64,000 nucleotides of DNA from Halorubellus litoreus. GTDB lineage: Archaea > Halobacteriota > Halobacteria > Halobacteriales > Natrialbaceae. The position numbers and the translations under genes are program-made. The stretch is from contig NZ_JAZAQL010000005.1 of the NCBI RefSeq assembly GCF_037081675.1, positions 124,001-188,000 on the forward strand. The letters run 5' to 3'. How positions within the stretch are numbered: position 1 is the stretch's first letter; each line of letters opens with the position of its first letter. Shown piece by piece: positions 47,835-55,969 of the stretch. Below the pieces are notes generated by a model. It was not told the DNA's origin. It did no database searches and saw only the letters and a program-made list of their open reading frames with translations.

Positions 47835-49703
47835 ATGAACGTGAGAGAGCTATTGCCGTTCGTCGGGTGGGGGGTCGCTGGCGTGCCCGTCGTCGGGACG
47901 TTCCTTCAGGCGGTGTTCGCGCTCGCGGGCGTACAGGGGCGGTCGGTGCCCGTCGTCGGTGGTGTCGTCGAAGCGATCATCTCGATGCCGGTGTTCCGGG
48001 CGGCCGCGGTACAGTTCAAGTCGAGTACCACGCTCGTCCTCGCGCTGTTCGCGCTCATCGCGTTGGCGTGGGTCGGCCAGGGGGTCGCGATGGGTGCGTG
48101 GCGGAACCGGGACGCGACGTTCGCGTTCGCTGGCCTGGTGTCGGTCCTGTTCCTCGTGTTGTTCTTCGGGGTGTACGCACCGTTGTTCTCGGCTGACGTC
48201 GGCGGTGTCGGGCTGGCTCTGTTCGTGGCGACGCCGTTCGTCGCGAGCGTCGGGGCGCTCGGTGGGGCGTACACGCGTGATTGGGACGCGGACCTGGAAG
48301 TGGAGACGGCGACGGCGCTGTCGAGCGCCGAGGAGTCGCTGGCGTCGAAACGGGCGGCGTTCGACGATGCGGTCGACCGGCGGCTCGACGACGAGTCCAT
48401 GGAGACGCTCGCGGAGTACGCGCCGAACGCGGTCGCGGACGCACGGTCGTCCATCAAGGAAGAACGGGAGTGGTACGCGGACGTGGATGCGGAACTGGAG
48501 TCGATCAGGTCGGGGAGCGCGGCCGCGTCGGTGCGTCGGGAGCGCGCGATAGAGGTCCGCGAGCGCGTCGAGGCTCGAGACCCGGGTGCGGCGGTGGAAC
48601 GCATCGAGTCGCGGCTAGCGGAGGCGGTGCTCGACGTCGTCGAGCGTGGGGACGTCGCCATCTCGGTGCGGTCGCGGTACGGGACGGAGTACGACCTCGT
48701 GAACCTCCCGACGACGTTCCGCGAGTTCGAGCTGTCGCCGGACGGTCGGTCGACGCACGTCGGTGACGTCGACCACGCGCTCCGGTCGATGCTCGACGGA
48801 GAGGGCGACGACGTGGCGACGGTGGTGTCGGCGCTGGAGCGCGTGGAGGTGCACCGCGAGCGCATCCAGCGGCACGTCGAGGATGCGGAGGCGTCGTTCC
48901 ACGAGACGCTGACGGCGGCGGAGACCGACGTGGAGCGCGCTCGCGAGGAACTGGAGCGGTTGGAGGGCGCGGTTCGCGCTCGCGTGGAGGAACTGGCTAT
49001 TGACGGGCAGGACGACGCGGTCGAGAGCGTGCACGCGGTGGAGCGCCAGCTTCGGACGGCTCGCGAGGACCTGCACGCGTGCCAGTTCGATGCCGCGCAA
49101 GAGCAAGTGACGGCGGCGCGGGAGACGGCGGCCGGCTTGTTGACGTCGGTGCAGTTCTTCGGGAGCGTCGAGGGGGCGCTCGGGCATGGACAGGAGCGGT
49201 TGTCGCTTCCGCCGGAGGTGTCGCGGGCGATGGCGACGGCGCTGAAGCCGGCGTTCGAGCGCGAGTACGAGGTCGAGTACTCGGTGCGTGATGGCGCGGT
49301 CGTTCTGGAGTCGCGGGAGGGCGTCGACGCGACGGCGACGACCGCGTCGACTCCGGCGTCGACGCGGTCGGAGCCGGAGCGCCAGAAGCCGTCACGGACG
49401 AAGCACGTCGAAATGGAGTCGGTGGTCGACGAGGTGCTCTTGTTGCTCGACGAACTGAAGGACGCGGTCGACGGCGGTGACCGGACGGTTCACGTGAACA
49501 CGGACGGGTTGCCGTCGTTCGTCGCGACGCCGGACTCGGTCGCGGCTCTGGAGCAGTTCGCGACCCGACAGGGCGACCTCGTCGAGTCCGTCGACGTGCC
49601 GTCGACGCTGCCGGGTATCGTCGACGTGCGGTTCGCCGAGGGAACAACCGGTGCTGCGGCGCTGGAGTCGCTCCAGGAGCGGTTCAAGCGCGAGTACACG
49701 TAG
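47835..49703 (+). CDS. Membrane protein with long cytoplasmic coiled coil, start of the tubulin-like cluster
   Basis: 622 aa from ATG 47835 (a GTG 6 nt earlier is in frame; GAGGGG precedes it). Four or so N-terminal helices: LLPFVGWGVAGVPVVGTFLQ, TTLVLALFALIALAWVGQGV, FAFAGLVSVLFLVLFFGVYA and LALFVATPFVASVGALGGAY. Residues about 155-450 are charged coiled coil (ERVEVHRERIQRHVEDAEAS and neighbours). A Thr/Ser/Pro linker leads to a small C-terminal domain (VHVNTDGLPSFVATPDSVAA). No family recognised. Position and topology suggest a membrane anchor or scaffold for the tubulin-like proteins downstream. Confidence 0.75.
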   Translation: MNVRELLPFVGWGVAGVPVVGTFLQAVFALAGVQGRSVPVVGGVVEAIISMPVFRAAAVQFKSSTTLVLALFALIALAWVGQGVAMGAWRNRDATFAFAGLVSVLFLVLFFGVYAPLFSADVGGVGLALFVATPFVASVGALGGAYTRDWDADLEVETATALSSAEESLASKRAAFDDAVDRRLDDESMETLAEYAPNAVADARSSIKEEREWYADVDAELESIRSGSAAASVRRERAIEVRERVEARDPGAAVERIESRLAEAVLDVVERGDVAISVRSRYGTEYDLVNLPTTFREFELSPDGRSTHVGDVDHALRSMLDGEGDDVATVVSALERVEVHRERIQRHVEDAEASFHETLTAAETDVERAREELERLEGAVRARVEELAIDGQDDAVESVHAVERQLRTAREDLHACQFDAAQEQVTAARETAAGLLTSVQFFGSVEGALGHGQERLSLPPEVSRAMATALKPAFEREYEVEYSVRDGAVVLESREGVDATATTASTPASTRSEPERQKPSRTKHVEMESVVDEVLLLLDELKDAVDGGDRTVHVNTDGLPSFVATPDSVAALEQFATRQGDLVESVDVPSTLPGIVDVRFAEGTTGAAALESLQERFKREYT

Positions 49704-49865
49704 TCGCGCGCTGTGCGAGTCCACACTGGGCTGCGCGCTTCGCGAACCCACGTCGGCTGCGCGCTATGCGAGTCCACACTGGGCTGCGTGCTTCGCGAAC
49801 CCACGTTGGCTGCGCGCTATGCGAGTCCACACTGGGTTGCGCGCTGTGCGAGTCCGCGAAGGTTG
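49704..49865. repeat. About 53-bp tandem repeat between the first and second cluster genes
   Basis: Alternating half-units, CTGCGCGCTATGCGAGTCCA plus CACTGGG and CTGCGTGCTTCGCGAACCCA plus CGTTGG, together about 53 bp, repeated two and a half times from the stop codon of the coiled-coil gene. The unit sizes of 26-27 bp within the period suggest an older internal duplication. Not CRISPR: no unique spacers. Confidence 0.85.
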
Positions 49866-49922
49866 GGAGGCCAGTAACTTCATACCGCCGCCGGTACGGT
49901 TTCTACGTACTCAGAACCCTCC

Positions 49923-51527
49923 ATGACGGGAACATGTAAGATATGCGTGACGTCGCGTGACGGGTGGGAGCGGGACTCGCTCGAAGCGCACATCGCGCAC
50001 GAGCACCGAGACGAACCGAAGTCCGTCGAGCAGGTGTACCCGGACCTCTACGACCCGATATTCGTCGAGGAGCGGTACTGGTCGGACGAGGCGGAAGACG
50101 AGCCCGAGGAGCCGTCGACGGACGGGTCGCCGGACCGGTCGAGTGCGACGGGCAGCGAGGACCTGTCGGGGTCGGCAGTCGGGAAGAAGTGGTTCATGCT
50201 CGGCGTCGGTGGTGCGGGGAATCACATCGTGGACGCAGTGCTGTTGCGACGGAACACGCTCTCGGAGGAGAACGAGGACCGCGTCCACATCTGGGACGCA
50301 GGCCTCGCGGACGCGAGCATCCTGAACACGAACGTCGCGGAGATAGAGGAGACGTACTACGCGCAGGTCGAGAAGGCGTACAACCGGCACGACATCGTCG
50401 CGAACTGCATCATCGGCCAGGGCGCGCACAACTACGCGGGTGCGGGGCATCGCTGGGATCACGGCCGGGATTTCGCGCTCGCGGACTTCGAGGACGAGGG
50501 GAATCCGTTCAACGAGCGCTGGGATAGCAGTCCGGTCGACCTCCGTGACTCGCAGGCGATCATGTTCATCCATAGCGTCACGAAGGGCACGGGCTGTGGG
50601 TCGACGCCCGTCGTCGCGGACATGCTCCGCGAGCGCGTGCTGGACAACGACAAGGTCGTCGGGAAGCCGATGTTCTCGTCGGTCGTCATCCCGAGCGAGT
50701 ACGCGTCGCAGTCCGGGCGTGCGAAGGTCAACGGCGTCCTGGGGATGGCGCGGATGGCGAAGAGCGTCGACGCCATCATCCCCTTCGACAACCGGAAGCT
50801 CCGGGATGCGACCCAGGACATCCAGCCGCGCATCCACGACATCGAGCGGTACAATCCGCCCGAGTACACGGACCTGAACAAGCCGTTGGTGTCGTTCCTG
50901 GAGGCGTTCACGATGTCGTCGATACCGCAGGTCCTGAATCAGGACGTCGACCTCGCGATCCGCGGGGAGGTGTTCGACCCGGCGGACAGCTTCCGGCCGG
51001 TGCAGGACAAGTATCCGTTCGACCCCGAGCGAGAGGTCGACCCCGCGGTCGTCCTCGCGCCGGTGCTCGGGAAGATTCACGCGTCGTCGTTCGACCGGTC
51101 GAAGGTCCAGATGCTCGCGCGGAAGGCGTTGTTCCAGAACAAGCTCGCGGACTTCGACCCGACGACGGCGTGGGGTGGGACGTTCCTCGTGTACGGCCCC
51201 GAGGAGAAGATGAAGTCGCTCGCGCCGCTGCTCGACGACGGCGTCCTCCGGGAGGTCCTCGGCGGCCCGGACTTCCTCGACCGGGAGTCGACGTCGGGGG
51301 TGGAGACGGTGGACATCAACACGCACCGGCTCGTGACGCCGTACCTCGACGACGTCTACCTCTGGGGGACGCTGTGGAACCCGGAGATGCAGTCGCTCTC
51401 GGAGATGTACGACCACGCGCTGACGATGAAGCAGGACGGCAACACTCGGCTGGCCGCGGGCATCCGCGACGAGTGGGAGCACGTTGAGGCGCTGTTCGAC
51501 TGTCTCGGCCGGGAGCAGATGCCTTGA
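49923..51527 (+). CDS. Divergent tubulin/FtsZ-like protein 1 with N-terminal C2H2-type zinc finger
   Basis: 534 aa. Residues 1-30 carry CKICVTSRDG and then HIAHEH, spacing like a C2H2 zinc finger. An acidic linker (about 40-85) follows. The tubulin-like GTPase part starts with a Gly-rich T1 loop, FMLGVGGAGNHIVDAVLLRR (about 93-112), and has a T4-like loop SVTKGTGCGSTPVVADMLRE near 218-236 in which the first Gly of GGGTGxG is Lys. A possible T7 region is VLNQDVDLAIRGEVF. Longer than FtsZ (about 390 aa). The altered T4 suggests changed GTP handling. Followed 11 nt later by the next gene. Confidence 0.82.
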   Translation: MTGTCKICVTSRDGWERDSLEAHIAHEHRDEPKSVEQVYPDLYDPIFVEERYWSDEAEDEPEEPSTDGSPDRSSATGSEDLSGSAVGKKWFMLGVGGAGNHIVDAVLLRRNTLSEENEDRVHIWDAGLADASILNTNVAEIEETYYAQVEKAYNRHDIVANCIIGQGAHNYAGAGHRWDHGRDFALADFEDEGNPFNERWDSSPVDLRDSQAIMFIHSVTKGTGCGSTPVVADMLRERVLDNDKVVGKPMFSSVVIPSEYASQSGRAKVNGVLGMARMAKSVDAIIPFDNRKLRDATQDIQPRIHDIERYNPPEYTDLNKPLVSFLEAFTMSSIPQVLNQDVDLAIRGEVFDPADSFRPVQDKYPFDPEREVDPAVVLAPVLGKIHASSFDRSKVQMLARKALFQNKLADFDPTTAWGGTFLVYGPEEKMKSLAPLLDDGVLREVLGGPDFLDRESTSGVETVDINTHRLVTPYLDDVYLWGTLWNPEMQSLSEMYDHALTMKQDGNTRLAAGIRDEWEHVEALFDCLGREQMP

Positions 51528-51538
51528 GGTGACCGTGT

Positions 51539-53014
51539 ATGTTGTCTCCGATATTCGACGGCGTGGTACTGCAGTCGACGGGCGGTGGCATGGGGAGTGT
51601 CGTCGTCGGCGTCGTGGCGTTGGTCGTGGGCGTGGCGCTGGGGGCGGTCGGGTATCGGTTCGTCGGTGACGACGGCCCGGACCCGGCGGTGCGTCGGGTG
51701 GCGGACGCGCTGTCGGTGCAGCCCGACGGGCGCGCGGTCCACGACCGCGTGACGGAGTTGACGAGTGCGACCGACGACCTGCTTCGGGCGGCTGCCGACC
51801 AGGGCGTGGTGGAGACGTCGCAGGGACGGACGGAGGCGTTGGAGGGGTTGGCGTCCGCCGTCGCACGCGGTCGCGTGGACCTCGTTGAGAGCGACGGTCG
51901 GGGTCGGTCGACTGGCGGCGCAACTGGTGGGTCGACTGGCAGTGCAACTGGTGGGTCGACTGGCGGTGGAGACGACGCGGTGGCGTCCGCGGCGGTGGCG
52001 TCGGTGCAGGCGGGTCGGTCACCGCGGTCGCCGACTGCGCGGACGTTGCTCGACGCGCTCGGTGATGGACGCGTCGACGAGCGATTGGCGCGCGACGCCG
52101 TCGAGGACGCGGTCGACGAACTGGAGGCGTCTCACGGCGTGCTGCAGGCGGTGGAGCGGACGGGCGACGTGACGGTCCAAGCGGAGGTGGAGGCGTTCGC
52201 GCAGCGACTCCGCGACGTGGACGGGTCGCTCGCACGGGCGCTCGAACCGATCGCGACGGACGTCGCGTCGATGGCGGCCGAGAGCGAACGGTCCCGTGCA
52301 GGCAGTGGTCCGGCGGGTCAGGGGTCGGACGAGGGAACCGTCGCGGACGCGGTGGCGGCCGTGGAGCGACGGACGAGCCCGCAGAGTGCGGCGGCCTCGG
52401 GGCTCGTCGACGCGCTCCGCGACCCCGACGCGACTCCGCAGGGTCGGATGGAGGGCGCTCTCACGACCGCTGTCGGCGCGCTCGACGAGCACGCGCGAAC
52501 GAGAGACGCGTTCGAGGACGTCGACGCGGACGAGGTCGTCGCGGTCTCGAACGAGGTGAAGCGAGACCTCGACCCGGACCAACGCGTGGAGGCGGCGCTC
52601 CTGGAGCGCGTCGCCGAACTCGTCGACGGCGCGGAACGGACCGACGAGCGCGCCGAGTGGTACGGCGCGTTCCGGGAACTCGAGTTCTACCGGGACACGC
52701 TCGTTCCGACGCTCGAATCGACCCGCGGGGAATCGATGACGGACGGTTCGCCGAGCGATCTGGTAGCGTCGGTCGCCGACCGCATCGACGAGGTGGAGGC
52801 GTACTACGAGCGTCGGGACGACCACAATCACACGATTCCGCGGCACTTCGTGTCGCTCGCACGAGACCTCCACGAGGACGGCCGGAGTTACGCGAGCACG
52901 GACCCCGAACGCGCCCGCGGTCTCCTGCTGGCGGCGGACGAACTCCTCGATCACGTCGAGGACCTCTACGAACGCAACCAGTACTCCATCATGTTGCGAC
53001 GACTCCGCGGGTGA
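51539..53014 (+). CDS. Single-helix membrane protein with long helical cytoplasmic domain
   Basis: 491 aa; ATG at 51539 with GAGGTGA 7-13 nt before it. One membrane helix (GSVVVGVVALVVGVALGAVG, about 18-38), then about 440 residues of predicted helices with low-complexity linkers, including GGATGGSTGSATGGSTGGG (about 125-145). The last about 80 residues (HNHTIPRHFVSLARDLHEDG, then LLLAADELLDHVEDLYERNQ) look like a compact helical bundle. No family recognised. Coupled to tubulin-like 1, so probably its membrane partner. Confidence 0.75.
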   Translation: MLSPIFDGVVLQSTGGGMGSVVVGVVALVVGVALGAVGYRFVGDDGPDPAVRRVADALSVQPDGRAVHDRVTELTSATDDLLRAAADQGVVETSQGRTEALEGLASAVARGRVDLVESDGRGRSTGGATGGSTGSATGGSTGGGDDAVASAAVASVQAGRSPRSPTARTLLDALGDGRVDERLARDAVEDAVDELEASHGVLQAVERTGDVTVQAEVEAFAQRLRDVDGSLARALEPIATDVASMAAESERSRAGSGPAGQGSDEGTVADAVAAVERRTSPQSAAASGLVDALRDPDATPQGRMEGALTTAVGALDEHARTRDAFEDVDADEVVAVSNEVKRDLDPDQRVEAALLERVAELVDGAERTDERAEWYGAFRELEFYRDTLVPTLESTRGESMTDGSPSDLVASVADRIDEVEAYYERRDDHNHTIPRHFVSLARDLHEDGRSYASTDPERARGLLLAADELLDHVEDLYERNQYSIMLRRLRG

Positions 53015-53063
53015 CCGGCGACGTAACTATCTGGAAGTACGATTGAACAGTTCGGTCTGCCAG

Positions 53064-53074
53064 AAATACTAAAT
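53064..53074 (+). promoter_or_regulatory. TATA-type promoter for the second transcription unit of the tubulin cluster
   Basis: AAATACTAAAT, 36-46 nt before the ATG at 53110, with a second TATA-like CGTATAGA at 53083-53090. The most AT-rich point between cluster genes; it follows the only real gap (95 bp) in this part. Confidence 0.6.
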
Positions 53075-53109
53075 CAACGCTACGTATAGACACGTGTCAG
53101 AGACATCTA

Positions 53110-54519
53110 ATGACGTATCTCTTCGTAGGGGCAGGACAGGCCGGAAGCGCGATAGTCGACGCCGTGTTCGATTACACGTCGGATTCGACGCTCGGTCTCT
53201 TCGGCGGGGACGACATCACCGCGCTGGCCGAACCGCTCGTGTTCAACTCGACGATCCGGGACCTGCAGAACCTCCGGAACGTCGACGCGGACGCACAGTT
53301 CGGTATCGCCGAACAGCGGGGGCTCGTGGACGGGAACACGGCCGGCTTCGAGGAACAGGTGACTGGGGGATTCGGTCGCGACCCGGTGAAGGCTGACGAG
53401 GTGATGACCGAGCACTACGACGAGCTCGTGACGCGCCTCGAGGAGCGGTTCGGTGCGTCGACGACGGCGTTCACCGACGGCGGTGACGCGGAGTGGTCGG
53501 AGACGGACGACGAGTGGACGGCGACCGAGGACGACCCGGGTGGCGAGCCAGCCGACGACGACTTCGGCGGCGAGCAGGCGGACGACGACTTCGGTGGCGG
53601 CGCCTCGGGGGGCGTCGCGGATGCCACCGACCAGGACGAGATCCAGTTCGCGTTCGTCTGTCTCGGACTCGGCGGTGGCACCGGCTGTGGTATCGCGCCG
53701 AGTATCGTCGACGCCATCCACGAGTACACGAACGACCGCGCTGACGTGGTCGTACTCGCCGTCCTCCCGAACACGATGGGGCAGGTCGGCGACGACGACG
53801 ACGGGGAGACGGTCGGTGCGGGCCGGCAGGCGTGGAACGCCCGCTACGGGCTGAATCGCCTGGAGGACCGGGCGGACGGCATCATCCTCGTCGATAACCA
53901 GCGTATCTCGTATCAGGCGGCGGCGGAGAGCCAGTTCTCGGAGTACAACGAGTACGTGGCCGCTGGCGTCTACGACCTCGTCGCCGGCCCGGTGCTCTCG
54001 GGCGTCGACCCGAGCGAGTACGACGACATCGATACGCCAGACATCGACGTTCAGGACTTGGTCACGTCACTGAACTTCGGTGTCGGGACGTCCGATTCGA
54101 AGGCGGGGTACGCGGCGCTCGGGCGGTCGACGACGATGACGCGGTCGCTCCCGGGGTACCTGCTGCCGTTCGTCGGGAAGCAGGACGTCGACAGCGCGGC
54201 GCTCGTGCGCCTCGCGACGAGCAAGCAGTCGGTCGCGGACCTGGACCCGTCCGACGCACAGAAAGCGATCGGGCTGGTGCGGGCGCCGTCGGGCTACCTG
54301 TCGGGGAGTGGGCGGCGCGTGGAGACGTCGACGATCCGCGAGTACCTGCAAGCGCAGTGTTCGCTCCAGGAGGTGAACCTCGGCGTGGCGCTGCACGACC
54401 GTCGGCTCGCGACGGTGACGACGCTCCTGACGTACGAACGCGAGGACGTGGACCGGATACGCGAGATAGAGGAGAAGGCGGAGGCCTACGAGGAGCAAAC
54501 GGAGGCGATGATACAGTGA
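53110..54519 (+). CDS. Divergent tubulin/FtsZ-like protein 2
   Basis: 469 aa. T1 loop at the very N-terminus, LFVGAGQAGSAIVDAVFDYT, with GQAG wording as in CetZ/tubulin and not FtsZ. Canonical T4 loop FVCLGLGGGTGCGIAPSIVD (about 183-202). T7-like segment DIDVQDLVTSLNFGVG (about 309-324), comparable to NxDFADV of FtsZ. Between them an acidic Gly-rich insertion (about 125-180, with DDDFGGEQADDDFGGG). The C-terminus is helical and ends in EEQTEAMIQ without the FtsZ tail. Most likely a GTP-binding polymer-former. First gene of a long overlapping operon. Confidence 0.87.
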   Translation: MTYLFVGAGQAGSAIVDAVFDYTSDSTLGLFGGDDITALAEPLVFNSTIRDLQNLRNVDADAQFGIAEQRGLVDGNTAGFEEQVTGGFGRDPVKADEVMTEHYDELVTRLEERFGASTTAFTDGGDAEWSETDDEWTATEDDPGGEPADDDFGGEQADDDFGGGASGGVADATDQDEIQFAFVCLGLGGGTGCGIAPSIVDAIHEYTNDRADVVVLAVLPNTMGQVGDDDDGETVGAGRQAWNARYGLNRLEDRADGIILVDNQRISYQAAAESQFSEYNEYVAAGVYDLVAGPVLSGVDPSEYDDIDTPDIDVQDLVTSLNFGVGTSDSKAGYAALGRSTTMTRSLPGYLLPFVGKQDVDSAALVRLATSKQSVADLDPSDAQKAIGLVRAPSGYLSGSGRRVETSTIREYLQAQCSLQEVNLGVALHDRRLATVTTLLTYEREDVDRIREIEEKAEAYEEQTEAMIQ

Positions 54520-54839
54520 CACGCCGGTCCGACGGCGGCTCGCTCGGGGGGGTGAGGGTGATTCTCGCGTGCTTGGTCCTCGGCTGTCTCGTGCTCGCTG
54601 GCGCTGGCGCTGTCACGGCCACGGTGCAGTCCGAGGAGACGACGACTTCGAACGTCTCGGCGAGCGTCGACGCGGCCCAAGAGCAGAACGCTCGCGTGTC
54701 GACGCTCGCGGCACTCGCCGACGGGACGGTCGTCCAGTACCTCGCGGGTATCGGTCTGGGTGCGGGCGTCGGTCTCTGTATCGGTGGTGTCGTGATGTAC
54801 GAACTGCAGTCGCGGCGAATCGAGGATACGTTCGAATGA
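54516..54839 (+). CDS. Small membrane protein, two helices
   Basis: 107 aa, GTG start at 54516 overlapping the stop of tubulin-like 2 (GTGA). Helix 1 VRVILACLVLGCLVLAGAGA, perhaps a signal peptide, then an Asn/Ser-rich loop (TTSNVSASVDAAQEQNARVS) and helix 2 LAGIGLGAGVGLCIGGVVMY, ending in a charged tail. If both helices are membrane-spanning, the loop faces out. Unknown family. Its length and position suggest a small adaptor of the complex. Confidence 0.72.
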   Translation: MTRRSDGGSLGGVRVILACLVLGCLVLAGAGAVTATVQSEETTTSNVSASVDAAQEQNARVSTLAALADGTVVQYLAGIGLGAGVGLCIGGVVMYELQSRRIEDTFE

Positions 54840-55969
54840 CTGGGCGACGATTCTTCGCTGTCGTGCTCGCGGTCGCGGTGCTCGCCGGGACGATGCCGGG
54901 CGCCGTCGCTGCCGTCGACGCGTCGACGCCTGACTCGATGGCGGCGTCCACTACGGACTCGACAGTGGCGTCCACTTCGGACACGGCCGCGGTCTGCGAT
55001 GGCGTGAGCGGCAGCGGGAACGTGGTCGTTGCGACGCTCGCGAGCACCGGTGAACGCGTCACCGGGTCCGAGCGCCTGTACGCGAACGTGACCCTCGACC
55101 TCCGGCTGTGCTCGTCGCAGGGCCTCGTGACGCCGTACGGTGACGCGTGGGAGCTCCAGTCGAGTGACGGCTTCGAGGTCCTCTCCGCGAGCGACCGCGG
55201 GCCGCGCGTTCGCCTCGAACCTGGGTACGGGACGGTCGAGTTCCCCTCGAAGATCCGGATGAAGCAGGTGGACAGCGGACTGACGGTCAGCGAACCGGTC
55301 GCGAACGCCGTGAACCCCGCTATCGGCGTCGACGGCCGTCTGTACGTCTCTTCGGCGGCGTCGGTCGACGAGTACCGGTCGCTCGAAGGGGCGTTCGTGG
55401 GCGCGTCGAACCGGACGACGTCGGCGACGACCGCACTGGCGGAGACGACGGCGGCGCTCAACGGGAGCGGTTCCGGCGAGTTCAACGCGACCACCGCGAA
55501 CCGGACGCTCGAACGACTCGACGCGTCCGTCGCCGAACTGAACGCGAGCGCGTCGTCGTTCCGCACGTTCCTGTTCGGCGTCGCCCGCGACTCGCAGACG
55601 CCCGGCGTCGCCGTCGACGCGCTCGACGCCGTCGAAGCCAGCGAGACGGCGCAGCGCGAGGAGGCGAACGAGGCAGTGGCCGCGTACGACGCGGCGCTCG
55701 ACGCCAGGGAACGCTCGCTGGCGTCGACGATACGGAACAACCTCTTCGTCGCGATCGGACTCGGCGTCGTTCTCGGGGGACTCGCTGGTGGCGCGCTACC
55801 GTACCTCGTGGCGAACCGGACGATCGGACGGAAGCGGATCGATTCGACGGCTGACTACAACAGGTACGCCCTGTGGGTGCCGGTCGGGGGCGGCATCGCG
55901 CTCGTGTGCGCGACCGTGCTCGGCGTCGTGGTCACCACTGGATTCTCCCTGTTCGGAGTGATACTATGA
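54836..55969 (+). CDS. Secreted/membrane protein with signal peptide and two C-terminal helices
   Basis: 377 aa, ATG overlapping the preceding stop (ATGA). Signal peptide RRFFAVVLAVAVLAGTMPGA, then a Thr/Ser-rich stalk, an extracytoplasmic beta domain with two Cys (AAVCDGVSG and LRLCSSQGL) and several N-glycosylation sequons (ANVTLD, SNRTTS, LNGSGS, FNATTANRT, LNASAS), a helical stretch, and two closing helices (FVAIGLGVVLGGLAGGALPY and GIALVCATVLGVVVTTGFSL). The bulk is outside the cell with a short cytoplasmic loop between the helices. No family recognised. Confidence 0.76.
   Translation: MTGRRFFAVVLAVAVLAGTMPGAVAAVDASTPDSMAASTTDSTVASTSDTAAVCDGVSGSGNVVVATLASTGERVTGSERLYANVTLDLRLCSSQGLVTPYGDAWELQSSDGFEVLSASDRGPRVRLEPGYGTVEFPSKIRMKQVDSGLTVSEPVANAVNPAIGVDGRLYVSSAASVDEYRSLEGAFVGASNRTTSATTALAETTAALNGSGSGEFNATTANRTLERLDASVAELNASASSFRTFLFGVARDSQTPGVAVDALDAVEASETAQREEANEAVAAYDAALDARERSLASTIRNNLFVAIGLGVVLGGLAGGALPYLVANRTIGRKRIDSTADYNRYALWVPVGGGIALVCATVLGVVVTTGFSLFGVIL

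Noticed and set aside
49704..49865. Possible CRISPR array
   Set aside because: Copies are contiguous and related to each other; there are no unique spacers and no cas genes.
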